64,000 bases of DNA from Arachidicoccus sp. (GTDB lineage Bacteria; Bacteroidota; Bacteroidia; Chitinophagales; Chitinophagaceae), in contig JAPWKH010000035.1 of NCBI GenBank assembly GCA_028283605.1, positions 1-64,000 of the forward strand. The letters are read 5' to 3'. Made by a program: the position numbers and the translations under genes. The notes beneath the pieces were generated by a model. It did not search any database. It was given only the letters and a program-made list of their open reading frames with translations, and was not told the origin of the DNA. The stretch's first letter is position 1. Every line of letters starts with the position of its first letter. Below are positions 18,162 to 28,400 of the stretch, piece by piece.

Positions 18162-21017
18162 ATGAATCATTTAAAGCGGCAATATTTTATCTTTCTTCTT
18201 TTTTATTGCGTTCTCCTGCAAGCGAATGCACAATCGTTAAATAACAGCAACTTAAATCTTTGGTATAAATTTCCTGCAAATTCCTGGACAGATGCTCTTC
18301 CAATCGGTAATGGTTTTATAGGTGCTATGATTTATGGAGGAACAGATACAGAACATATACAATTCAACGAAGCAACTTTATGGACGGATGGTCCACGTAG
18401 TTATGCACATCCCAATGCTTATAAATATTTAGATACTATCCGGCAATTATTATTTCAGGGTAAACAAAAACAGGCGGAAGAAATTGCAACAATACATTTT
18501 ATGGGATTAAAAAATCATGACCCGATTGATTATGAAAATAAAAGAAAGTTGTGGCTTGATAATGTTCGAAGAGATGTGTCTTTTGCTCAACCCAATTATA
18601 ATGATTCGGATTGGGAAAAGATGGCTATTCCCTTAACGAATGGTTGGGAAAGCAGCGGCCTTCAAGGGCTTGACGGCGCTGTATGGTTTCGGGTAACATT
18701 TGAAATGCCAAAAGGTTGGGAAGATGAAAATTTATATCTGGATTTAGGAAAAATAAGAGATGAAGATTATACTTACATTAATGGAAAGCTATTGGATTCT
18801 GCTCAAGGTATTAGTACAAAAAGGCATTATCTTATTCCGGCAAATTTTTTGAAAAAAGGGAAAAATATTATTGCTATACAAGTAATTAATTATTTTGATA
18901 AAGGCGGTTTTACCGGCGTGAAAAACAATAATAAAATACTTGTGGTATATCCTGAGAATAAAAATGCTAATGAAGGGATTTCATTAGGCAATGTTTGGAA
19001 ATACAAAATACAAAACGATGCGCCGCCGCCATACCCCCAATTTGAAGCTAGTTATCAACCATTCGGAGATGTTTACATTCTTACAAACCATGCTGATAAT
19101 ATATCAGATTATAAAAGAAACCTTGATCTAAACAATGCAGTTGCAGGTGTATCTTATAAATATAATGGCATATTTTTTAAAAGAACATATTGGGCTAGCG
19201 CGAAAGACAAATTTGTAGCTGTTCATTTTACAGCAAGCAAGAATGGAGCAGTCAGTTTCTCCGCATTTTTTAAAATTGTGCATCAATTTTCTGAGATTAA
19301 AAGAATTGACGATAAAACTATTTCCCTGAAAGTACAAGTAAAGAATGGTGCGTTATATGGAATAAGTTTTTTGTATGCGAAAGTTGACGGGAACAAGGCA
19401 GCCATTAAAACTGATAGAGGTAGATTAATTATTACTAATGCAGACAGCGCCACTTTGTATTTAACGGCTGCTACCAATTTTGTTTCGTATAATGATGTTT
19501 CAGGAAATGCGCAAGCGCGTTGTACAGATCAATTAAAAATGGCAAAGCAAAAAACGTATGATGCATTGTTGAAAGCGCATATAAAAAAATACAAATCATA
19601 CTTCGAAACTTTTTCGATTGACTTTGGTAAATCGCAAAATGAAAACTTACCGACTGACGAAAGAATATTGAATTACAATCCCGGAATAGATGCCTCTTTG
19701 ATTGCATTGTATGTGCAATATGCACGTTATTTACTAATCAGCAGTTCTCCTGCCAATGCACCGTTGCCCGCAAATCTGCAAGGGATTTGGAACGATCAGC
19801 TTACTCCGTCATGGGGAAGTAAATTCACTACCAATATCAATTTGGAAATGAACTACTGGCCCTCGGAAGAATTAAATTTATCTCCATGTGGAAAGCCATT
19901 ATTTAATTTCATAAAAGATATTTCACAAACCGGAGAGTTTACCGCAAAAGAACATTATAATGCACCTGGCTGGGTAGAGCATCATAACACGGATATTTGG
20001 GGCGCGACCGCTCCGATTGATGCATCAGATCATGGCGTTTGGATTACGGGTTCCGCTTGGCTTTGCCATAACCTTTGGGAACATTATCTGTTTACGGGAG
20101 ATGCTGTTTTTCTTAAAACGATTGCTTACCCAATTATGAAAAGCGCTGCCCGTTTTTATATACATTTTTTAATAAAAGATCCGCAAACAGGCTTTTTGAT
20201 AAGTGCGCCTTCTAATTCTCCTGAGCATGGAGGCATGGTTGCAGGGCCGGCAATGGATCATCAAGTTATTCGGGATTTATTTAAAAATTGTGTCACAGCA
20301 GCTCATCTTTTACAAGCTGACGAATCTTTTAGCGATACTTTGAAAAATATGTATGCTCATATTGCGCCCAATAAAATCGGACATTTCGGTCAGTTGCAAG
20401 AATGGATGCAGGACATAGATGATACATCCGATACGCATAGGCATGTATCACATTTATGGGGTGTATATCCTGGAACAGATATTGCTTGGGATAAAGATTC
20501 TGTCATGATGCGCGCTGCATTGCAATCATTATTATACCGCGGCGATGGCGGAACGGGCTGGTCGCTTGCATGGAAAACAAATTTATGGGCGCGGTTTAAA
20601 GCCGGTAATCATGCAATGAAATTATTGAATGAATTATTAAGTTCTGCAGAGCATAACACCGGTAGCGAAAAAGGTGGCATTTACAGGAATATGTTTGATG
20701 CGCATCCTCCTTTTCAAATTGACGGAAACTTCGGTGGTGCGGCTGCTATAGCGGAAATGTTGGTGCAGAGCCAAAATGGATATATTGAATTATTACCTGC
20801 ATTACCTTCTGCATTGCCAAACGGAAATGTAAAAGGAATATGTGCAAGAGGTGGTTTTGTGTTGGATATGAATTGGCGATACGGCAAACTCAATTCGCTA
20901 AAAGTGCATTCAACAATTGGAGGAAAATGTATTATAAAATATAATTCAACAACGATTTCTATACCAACGCAAAAAAACCATGATTATATTTTTAATTCTC
21001 AATTGAAGATATTATGA
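18162..21017 (+). CDS. GH95 alpha-L-fucosidase/alpha-L-galactosidase with inserted jelly-roll domain
   Basis: 951 residues with a signal peptide ending ANAQ at 24. The family N-terminus is clear (WYKFPANSWTDALPIGNG, FNEATLWTDGPRS). The (alpha/alpha)6 barrel carries the Asn pair Asn558/Asn560 (TTNINLEMNYWPS), Glu640 in NLWEHYLFTGD and Asp854 in FQIDGNFGG, matching the GH95 catalytic set. Residues about 116-292 are an insertion that looks like a galactose-binding beta-sandwich (WFRVTFEMP, LYLDLGKIRDEDYTYING), lengthening the protein beyond the usual 750-800. In RG-II loci GH95 removes terminal alpha-L-galactose; elsewhere it removes alpha-1,2-fucose. Substrate preference cannot be fixed here. 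It overlaps the next gene by 4 bp (ATGA). Confidence 0.92.
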   Translation: MNHLKRQYFIFLLFYCVLLQANAQSLNNSNLNLWYKFPANSWTDALPIGNGFIGAMIYGGTDTEHIQFNEATLWTDGPRSYAHPNAYKYLDTIRQLLFQGKQKQAEEIATIHFMGLKNHDPIDYENKRKLWLDNVRRDVSFAQPNYNDSDWEKMAIPLTNGWESSGLQGLDGAVWFRVTFEMPKGWEDENLYLDLGKIRDEDYTYINGKLLDSAQGISTKRHYLIPANFLKKGKNIIAIQVINYFDKGGFTGVKNNNKILVVYPENKNANEGISLGNVWKYKIQNDAPPPYPQFEASYQPFGDVYILTNHADNISDYKRNLDLNNAVAGVSYKYNGIFFKRTYWASAKDKFVAVHFTASKNGAVSFSAFFKIVHQFSEIKRIDDKTISLKVQVKNGALYGISFLYAKVDGNKAAIKTDRGRLIITNADSATLYLTAATNFVSYNDVSGNAQARCTDQLKMAKQKTYDALLKAHIKKYKSYFETFSIDFGKSQNENLPTDERILNYNPGIDASLIALYVQYARYLLISSSPANAPLPANLQGIWNDQLTPSWGSKFTTNINLEMNYWPSEELNLSPCGKPLFNFIKDISQTGEFTAKEHYNAPGWVEHHNTDIWGATAPIDASDHGVWITGSAWLCHNLWEHYLFTGDAVFLKTIAYPIMKSAARFYIHFLIKDPQTGFLISAPSNSPEHGGMVAGPAMDHQVIRDLFKNCVTAAHLLQADESFSDTLKNMYAHIAPNKIGHFGQLQEWMQDIDDTSDTHRHVSHLWGVYPGTDIAWDKDSVMMRAALQSLLYRGDGGTGWSLAWKTNLWARFKAGNHAMKLLNELLSSAEHNTGSEKGGIYRNMFDAHPPFQIDGNFGGAAAIAEMLVQSQNGYIELLPALPSALPNGNVKGICARGGFVLDMNWRYGKLNSLKVHSTIGGKCIIKYNSTTISIPTQKNHDYIFNSQLKIL

Positions 21018-24000
21018 GACATGTAAATGAATTAAAAGCCATTTTTGTAAAATGCTTTCTTTTGACATGTTTAATCACTTTATATTTTAATAAAATATCG
21101 GCGCAGCGAAAAGATATTTTATTAAACGATGATTGGTATATAGCTTGCGATTCTTTGAATGTAAATGCATTCCCTCATTTTGAACAAATTAATTCTAATA
21201 CAAATAATTGGTTAAACGTTTCTGTTCCGCATAATTGGGATGATTATGGTGGTTACATAAGACTATTGCACGGCAATCGTCATGGCTATGCTTTTTATAG
21301 AAAATACTTTACAATAAAAACAGATGCCGATAAAAAAGTTTTTCTTTGGTTTGAAGGTGTAAGTTCGTATGCTACGGTTTGGGTAAACGGTAAAAAAGTT
21401 GCTTATCACGCAGGCGGTAGAACAAGTTTTACAGTTGATATTTCTGATGTGGTTTATAAAGATGGAACAAAAAACATATTATCTGTAAGAGCAGATCATC
21501 CTGCGGAGATAAGCGATTTGCCTTGGGTTTGCGGCGGTTGCTCAGATGAATCTGGTTTTTCGGAAGGCTCCCAGCCTATGGGTATTTTTCGCCCTGTGCA
21601 TTTAATTGAAACGGGCGGAGTAAGAGTACAACCTTTTGGAGTGCATATCTGGAATGATTCAGCTCTGTCAGAAAAAAAAGCATCACTTTATTTAGAAACG
21701 GAGTTAAAAAATTTTGATAACAAGGAAGAAGATGTTGTATTGATTAATCAATTAATTGACAGAAACGGAGAGCTGATTGCCAAAGCGAAAAAACAGATTA
21801 GATTAAATGCCGGCGAAACAAATATTTTACGACAATCTTTTCATGATTTATCCAATATCAAACTTTGGTCTTTGGAGCATCCTTACCTATATCATGTAAT
21901 AACGGAAATAAAGTATGTAAATGGTAAAATATCGGATAATATGTCTACAGCTTATGGGATACGCACAATCAGCTGGCCGGTTGGAAAAAAGAACCCGACA
22001 AATCAATTTTTATTAAATGGCAAGCCGGTTTTTATAAACGGCATTGCAGAATATGAACATGCATTGGGGCAAAGCCATGCATTTTCGAAAGAAGAAATAG
22101 CAAGCCGTGCATTAATGATAAAAAACGTCGGATTCAATGCTTTCAGGGATGCACATCAGCCGCACAATTTATTATATCAAACTTATTGGGATAGTCTTGG
22201 TCTTCTTTGGTGGCCTCAGTTTTCTGCTCATATCTGGTCGGATACTCCTGCTTTCAGAAATAATTTTATTCAGCTTTTAAAAGACTGGATAAAGGAAAGA
22301 CGTAATAGTCCGTCAGTAATTTTATGGGGCTTGCAAAATGAAAGTCATTTACCTGAAGATTTTGCAAAGCAATGTTGTGATACTATTCGAGCACTTGATC
22401 CTACGGCTTCTTCGCAAAGATTAATTACCACATGTAATGGTGGCAAAGGAACAGATTGGGATGTGCCGCAAAACTGGACAGGCACTTATGGCGGAGACCC
22501 GGCAACTTATGCTGAAGATTTGAAGAAACAAATATTGGTAGGAGAATATGGCGGTTGGAGAACCATTGATTTACATGCTGAAGATTCGGATAAACTTGCG
22601 AATAATGAAAATAAGTGGTGTGATCTGATTGAACAAAAAATCAGGTTTGCGCAATCAGTCAAGGATAGTGTGTGTGGGCATTTCTTTTGGTTGTTCAATT
22701 CGCATGATAATCCCGGGCGTGTGCAATCTGGCGAAGGCTATAGAGAATTAGATGCAATAGGGCCTGTTAATTATAAAGGCTTGCTGACCTCCTGGGAAGA
22801 GCCAACGGACGGATATTATTTGTTTAAAGCTAATTATGCTTCGAAGATTACTTCACCTGTAGTTTATATTGTTTCGCACACATGGCCTGATAGATGGTTG
22901 CAATCCGGCATTAAGAATAATATTCAAGTTTACTCCAATTGCGACTCGGTTCAGTTGTTCAACGATATTGATTCTATTTACTTAGGTACAAAAAAGAATA
23001 GTGGAACTGGCAGACATTTTACATGGAATAATGTTTTTATAAAATACAATCTCTTATATGCAATTGGTTATGTGAATGGAAAGCCCGTTACAAAAGATGT
23101 AATTACACTGCATCATTTACCAAATGCGCCGCATATTTTTTCTTTAAAAACCAATAAAAAAATAATAAAGCCGGAGGATGGTTATAATTATATTTATAGA
23201 ATTAATTGTGGCGGCGGAGTCTATAAGGATTCTTACAATAATATTTGGGAAGCAGACAGGCAGTTGATTGATTCTAATTCGCAAGGATCTGTTTCGTGGA
23301 CAAAAGATTATCCTGGTATTCCGTATTTTTTTGCAAGTCAAAGGGAAATATTTGATCCCATAAAGGGTACAAATGATTGGAGGCTCTTTCAAACTTTCCG
23401 GTATGGCCGAGACAAATTAAAATTTATTTTCCCTCTTCCTGACGGCAATTACAGAGTAGAGCTTTATTTTACTGAACCTTGGTGGGGAACAGGAGAAAAT
23501 TATAATTATTCAGGTACAAGATTGTTCAATGTGTCAATTAACGATAGCGTAGTTATTAAAAATCTTGATATTTTTAAGGAATCGGGCGGTGCGCATATCG
23601 CCCTTAAAAAAGTTATAAATGTAAACGTAAAAGGAGGGAAGATGATCGTTTCTTTTCCTAACACGTTGAGTGGAGAGGCAGTTATTTCGGCTATTGCCGT
23701 TGCAAGTATTCGCACATCAATAAAGGCAGCACCGGTGTCGAAACCGGTAATAAATATACTTACTGATAATGCTAATAATGCAAACTTACCAGTCACTGAC
23801 TGGTTAGATACCGGCGATAGTATTTATATCGGAAATAAAACAACTATTGCATCCTTGCCACCGGAGTTGTATGGCGTGCAATGGATATATTCTTCTTATA
23901 ACAAAGATTCTTACAAAATAAATTTTAATCAAAAATCTTGGTTGTATGTAGGAATTGATACCTCCGAAAAAGTAAACCGGAATTTAGTGAACGGCTTTGA

Positions 24001-24547
24001 TAATACAGGCAATTTCATTAAATCCGATAAACCGGAAACCTTTGCGATTTATAAAAAAATATTTAAACAAAATGATACTTTTTTTGTTCCGAACAACGAT
24101 AAAATATTTATTGCTGCAAAACCAGTATTTAATCTCACACCTTCTTATGATTTAAAAAAAGAATTTGTTTACCTCGCTGTTGAATCATCAGATTTTTCAG
24201 GCTTAATTACAGATACTTTATATGGAAATAAAATAATGGCTTATAAAAATGAAAGAAAGCATTATCTTAATTTGACATTTCATACTGGTGTGGCAGATTA
24301 TCACACCATAACATTGAGATATGCAAATCTTTCATTAGAATCCTATGAAGCAATTATTGTTATTACCGATGAAAACACCACACAATTACAACAAGAGAAA
24401 ATTATTTTGAAACCCACTAAAAATGGAAAGTGGGGAAGTGTAACTTTATATACTCCAACTATGATCAATGCAGGTAAATATACGCTGCATTTGCAATTGA
24501 GTGACACAGCAAAAAAAATATATATCCACTCTATTCAAATAAGATAA
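21014..24547 (+). CDS. GH2 family glycoside hydrolase with malectin domain
   Basis: 1177 residues, much longer than a plain GH2. A signal peptide ends near ISAQ (31). GH2 sugar-binding, immunoglobulin-like and TIM-barrel domains run to about residue 620: NVSVPHNWDD, IFRPVHLIETGG, the acid/base Glu443 in ILWGLQNES and nucleophile Glu511 in ILVGEYGG. Residues about 725-890 are a malectin-type carbohydrate-binding domain (YRINCGGGVY, GNYRVELYFTEPWWGTG). The final 290 residues are two further beta-rich modules that I cannot name. It is translationally coupled to GH95 (4-bp overlap). Likely a periplasmic exo-beta-galactosidase, -glucuronidase or -galacturonidase; the sugar is undetermined. It ends PUL block 1. 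Confidence 0.9.
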   Translation: MRHVNELKAIFVKCFLLTCLITLYFNKISAQRKDILLNDDWYIACDSLNVNAFPHFEQINSNTNNWLNVSVPHNWDDYGGYIRLLHGNRHGYAFYRKYFTIKTDADKKVFLWFEGVSSYATVWVNGKKVAYHAGGRTSFTVDISDVVYKDGTKNILSVRADHPAEISDLPWVCGGCSDESGFSEGSQPMGIFRPVHLIETGGVRVQPFGVHIWNDSALSEKKASLYLETELKNFDNKEEDVVLINQLIDRNGELIAKAKKQIRLNAGETNILRQSFHDLSNIKLWSLEHPYLYHVITEIKYVNGKISDNMSTAYGIRTISWPVGKKNPTNQFLLNGKPVFINGIAEYEHALGQSHAFSKEEIASRALMIKNVGFNAFRDAHQPHNLLYQTYWDSLGLLWWPQFSAHIWSDTPAFRNNFIQLLKDWIKERRNSPSVILWGLQNESHLPEDFAKQCCDTIRALDPTASSQRLITTCNGGKGTDWDVPQNWTGTYGGDPATYAEDLKKQILVGEYGGWRTIDLHAEDSDKLANNENKWCDLIEQKIRFAQSVKDSVCGHFFWLFNSHDNPGRVQSGEGYRELDAIGPVNYKGLLTSWEEPTDGYYLFKANYASKITSPVVYIVSHTWPDRWLQSGIKNNIQVYSNCDSVQLFNDIDSIYLGTKKNSGTGRHFTWNNVFIKYNLLYAIGYVNGKPVTKDVITLHHLPNAPHIFSLKTNKKIIKPEDGYNYIYRINCGGGVYKDSYNNIWEADRQLIDSNSQGSVSWTKDYPGIPYFFASQREIFDPIKGTNDWRLFQTFRYGRDKLKFIFPLPDGNYRVELYFTEPWWGTGENYNYSGTRLFNVSINDSVVIKNLDIFKESGGAHIALKKVINVNVKGGKMIVSFPNTLSGEAVISAIAVASIRTSIKAAPVSKPVINILTDNANNANLPVTDWLDTGDSIYIGNKTTIASLPPELYGVQWIYSSYNKDSYKINFNQKSWLYVGIDTSEKVNRNLVNGFDNTGNFIKSDKPETFAIYKKIFKQNDTFFVPNNDKIFIAAKPVFNLTPSYDLKKEFVYLAVESSDFSGLITDTLYGNKIMAYKNERKHYLNLTFHTGVADYHTITLRYANLSLESYEAIIVITDENTTQLQQEKIILKPTKNGKWGSVTLYTPTMINAGKYTLHLQLSDTAKKIYIHSIQIR

Positions 24548-24634
24548 ATAAGTGTTTGTAATTCATTGGCATATATGCTAAGATTGTGTAAATTTTTGCG
24601 AATAATTGACAAAATTATATAGGAATAATAAAGG

Positions 24635-24642
24635 TACTTTTG
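24635..24642 (+). promoter_or_regulatory. Bacteroidota -7 promoter box (TACTTTTG) for the DUF3826-susCD block
   Basis: Exact TAnnTTTG match in the 194-bp gap after the GH2 gene, 99 bp before the GTG of the DUF3826 gene. A TTGAC lies at 24606 but is 26 bp away, too far for a standard -33. It is the best candidate start point for PUL block 2. Confidence 0.45.
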
Positions 24643-24651
24643 ATATGTTAA

Positions 24652-24699
24652 ATATACAAATGTTCGGTAGTTAATAAGTTGTAACAAATGTTTGTATAT
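24652..24699. promoter_or_regulatory. Inverted and direct repeats in the block 2 leader, candidate operator
   Basis: ATATACAAA at 24652-24660 and TTTGTATAT at 24691-24699 are perfect inverted copies 30 bp apart, and ACAAATGTT occurs twice as a direct repeat (24656-24664 and 24684-24692). They sit just downstream of the -7 box and before the DUF3826 start. They could be regulator half-sites or an RNA stem. The region is AT-rich, so chance is not excluded. Confidence 0.35.
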
Positions 24700-24741
24700 G
24701 ATTTTACATTTAATCATTAATTCAAGAAAAATATTATTTGC

Positions 24742-25428
24742 GTGAATCTAAAAAGAATTAAACTAATCGTTACATGTGTTTTTTCGGGTATTATTTTTAT
24801 AGCAAAAGGTCAAACCGGCAGTGGAAAAGATACTGCATATATAAGTTCCATAAATCAGCGCGCTCGAAAGATTGTGGCGAAATTAAATATACAGGATAAA
24901 GAAAAGCAAGCTAAAGTACAATCTGTTGTTGCACGGCAATATTTTGATTTAAATGACATAAGCACCCGACGGGACAGCAGTATAAAAAATATCAAAACAA
25001 AAAATCTTTCCAAAGTTGCGGAAAACGATTCTATAGCTGCCTTCCATTTGATATATGGCGAAGAGACCTATCAGTTGCATTATGCATACATAGCAAAATT
25101 GCAAACTTTATTAACGCTTGAACAGGTAGATGAAATCAAAAACGGAATGACGTATGGCGTATTGCCTTTGACCTATAACGGCTATATGCAAATGTTGCCC
25201 AATCTTACCAATGAACAGAAATACCAAATTATGGCATGGCTTGTAGAAGCACGCGAGCATGCAATAGACGGCGGTACATCCAATGAAAAGCACGCATGGT
25301 TTGGAAAATATAAAGGAAGGATCAACAATTATCTCGCAAAAGATGGCATCGATATGAAAAAGGCCGAAAGTGATTGGATATCTAAAATTAATTCAAATAA
25401 AAAAAATACTTCATCCAATCATCATTAG
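24742..25428 (+). CDS. Secreted DUF3826 protein (first copy)
   Basis: 228 residues starting at GTG 24742, the only codon giving the signal peptide (NLKRIKLIVTCVFSGIIFIAKG). The mature part is helical and matches DUF3826: a repeat-like KIVAKLNIQDKEKQAKVQSVVARQYFDL, a TLEQVDEIKNGMTYG-V helix, then NGYMQMLPNLTNEQKYQIMAWLVEAREHAIDGG. No catalytic motif is apparent. DUF3826 genes are frequent in Bacteroidota pectin loci, but no activity is established. It heads the transcript carrying susC and susD, and a second copy lies at 49144. The two are clearly related but diverged, especially in the N-terminal half. Confidence 0.88.
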   Translation: MNLKRIKLIVTCVFSGIIFIAKGQTGSGKDTAYISSINQRARKIVAKLNIQDKEKQAKVQSVVARQYFDLNDISTRRDSSIKNIKTKNLSKVAENDSIAAFHLIYGEETYQLHYAYIAKLQTLLTLEQVDEIKNGMTYGVLPLTYNGYMQMLPNLTNEQKYQIMAWLVEAREHAIDGGTSNEKHAWFGKYKGRINNYLAKDGIDMKKAESDWISKINSNKKNTSSNHH

Positions 25429-25476
25429 AAGAAAACAATTGCATGTATTGTTCAAATATGAAATAAAAAATGTAAA

Positions 25477-28400
25477 ATGGTAAAACTACAATTAAAAATT
25501 CCTTTTGTACTGTTATTTGTTTTTGCATATAGTTATTTGCTTGCACAGGAACGTACAGTTACGGGAATGGTTATAGACGGCACTAGCGGGGATCATTTGC
25601 CGGGTGCAATTATAAGTATAAAAGGGAAACCAAGTAATGTGAGTACTAATGCTGAAGGAGGATTTAGTATCAAATTACTTCCGGCAGATAGTATACTGGT
25701 AGTTTCTTACATTGGCTACCAACGTAAACAAGTAAATATTGGTAATCAGTCATTTGTTACGATTAAGATGGATTCTACGATTTCAGCAAATTTAGGTGAT
25801 GTAGTGGTAATTGGTTACGGTACTCAGGAGAGAAGGGAAATTACCGGATCTATGGCTACGATTGATTTGAAAAAAGTGGCAGATATACCGGTAGCATCTA
25901 TTACAGAAGCCTTAAGAGGGCAAATACCCGGATTGCATGTTACAGGAGGCAGTACTCGTCCTGGAACCATGGCTTCATTAAACATCAGACAACAATTTAA
26001 CTGGGGTAAAGATGGTGGTGGCAGCATTCCATTAATTATTATTGATGATGTAATTCAAATAGATCCGCAAACCGGATTGCCGTCATTGGACAGATTTAAC
26101 CAATTGGATATGTCTGAAGTAGAAAGTATTACAGTAGTTAAAGATGCGGCTGCAGCAATATATGGTTCACGTGGTTCTCAGGGAGCAATTATAGTAAAAA
26201 CTAAAAGAGGCAGAGCAGGCGCTCCACGTTTGACATATAGTGGAAAGTTTGAAACGAATGATGCTGTAAGTCATGGAAAAGTAATGAATGCAAGGCAATT
26301 TGGAGAATTTTCCAACAAATTCGCCAGAGCAATGGGTTGGGATCAAAATTATCTTTATTCCGATGCGGAATTAGATTCCATGAATTCCTTGAACTATGAT
26401 TGGTTGAAGGCTGCATGGAAATCTGCGAATACGATGCAGCATTCTCTGGATGTAAGTGGTGGATCAGAAAGAGCCACATATTTTACGGGGGCTTCTTATT
26501 ATACGCAAGGTGCTAATTTGGGAGATCAAACTTTTAAACGTTGGACATACAGGGCAGGCGCCGATATAAAACTGCTAAGCGGTTTACATATAAGTTCTAC
26601 GGTTGCAGCTTCCAATACAAATCTTGAACAATCTTACACCAAAATAAATTTCAGCGATGGTTTTGCGACAGGCGGAGAACAGAATGATTACAGTGTTTTA
26701 TTGCACATGCCAAAATACATTCCCTGGGAATATAATATAAATGGCCAAAATGAATATATATCACCGCCGTTGAGCTCAAAAAGTTTAGGAAGCGCATCTG
26801 GCAACAATTCTTTAAGCAACTGGAATTATTTTGCATTATTAAACAACGGATCCCAATCAGTCAATAAAAACTTTAATTACAATGTAAATATTTCTTTGCA
26901 ATACGATGTGCCATATATTAAAGGATTGTCTTTTAAATTAAACTATGGTATATCGCAGCAGACCAGTAATACGGAACAAGATATGTTCCCTGAATTATTA
27001 TATCAGGCTAAAACGCTCACAACTGCCGGCAAGCATTTATTTTCCGAAACATCTCCTTCTGACTGGCAATCTACACTAAACAAATCAAATGCCCGTGTCT
27101 TTTATGAGACTCAAACCGGAAAAAATGAACAGTCGAATTTTTTTATAACATACGACAGAAAATTTGGAGAACATAGTATTTCTGCAATGGCTTCAGTAGA
27201 AAAAGCGACAAATAGTTCGGATGATAAAAGGTTGTTATATACAAATCCCGATCCTAATGTTTATAATGGTACATCAGTTTCTGCAGGTGCTATCGATACT
27301 AGTAATACTATAACATATAAATACGAAGGCGGCAGCCTATCTTATTTAGGACGTATAAATTACAGTTTTAAAAGCAGGTATTTATTGCAATTTGTTTTCC
27401 GCTCAGACGCATCAACTGTTTTTGCACCGGAAAATTATTGGGGGTTTTTTCCTGCTGTTTCTGCCGGTTGGGTAATATCCGATGAAAATTTTTTTAAAGA
27501 CAATGTAAAATGGATTAATTTTTTGAAAATACGTGCAGATTTAGGCCGTACGGGTAATAATAATATTAAACCATGGAAATGGTTGCAAACCTATACTGTA
27601 GATAAAAATAAAGGCTTTGGTTTTGGTAGCAGTGGTGGAAGTTATGTTACTGGACTTACACCTGGAGTTACTCCCAACAGGGATGTAAAATGGGATCAAA
27701 CTACTCAACGTAATTTTGGTATAGATGTGTCTTTCCTTAATAGTCGTTTGTCTGCAACTTTTGATCAATATATTAATTCAACCAGAAATATGCTTACTGA
27801 CATGTCGGGAGCGCTTCTTTCGCCGATATCGGTTGGCGGCGCTTTTGCAGAGCAGAACTTCGCAGGCGTTAATTCATGGGGATCTGAATTATCAATAACA
27901 TGGAAAGATCAGATTCATGATTTTAGTTACTCTATTGGTATTAATACTGGTTTAGACAATTATAAAACTGTTAAATACTATGATCAGGCATTTAATTACC
28001 CCTCTGTTACAACTACAAGAACAGCAGTAGGAAATTACGGCATTGTTCCGGTTTGGGGATTTAAAACATGGAAACAAACTTCCGGGCATGACGGTATACT
28101 ACGTACCGATGCCGATATAGATAATTATTGGAACTATTTAACGCAAAATGCCGCAAATTCAGGTGTAGCAGGCGCTATCCCAACTTATAATCCTAATGGC
28201 AGCTCAAGTCCTATTACTTCAAAATCAGGCCTTAAAAAAGGTATGTTGGCATACGAAGATGTTGCCGGAGATTTAAATTCCTCTGACAAAACGATTGCAG
28301 GACCGAATGGAAGAATAGTAAAGAATGAAGATTTTGTAAAATTAAAAAAATCCAACAGGCAATATGGTATTACAACCAATATTAACTTAAGCTGGAAAAA

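Noticed and set aside
24565-24580. GCATATATGC palindrome after the GH2 gene as a terminator
   Set aside because: It has no loop or convincing T-run and is very AT-rich.
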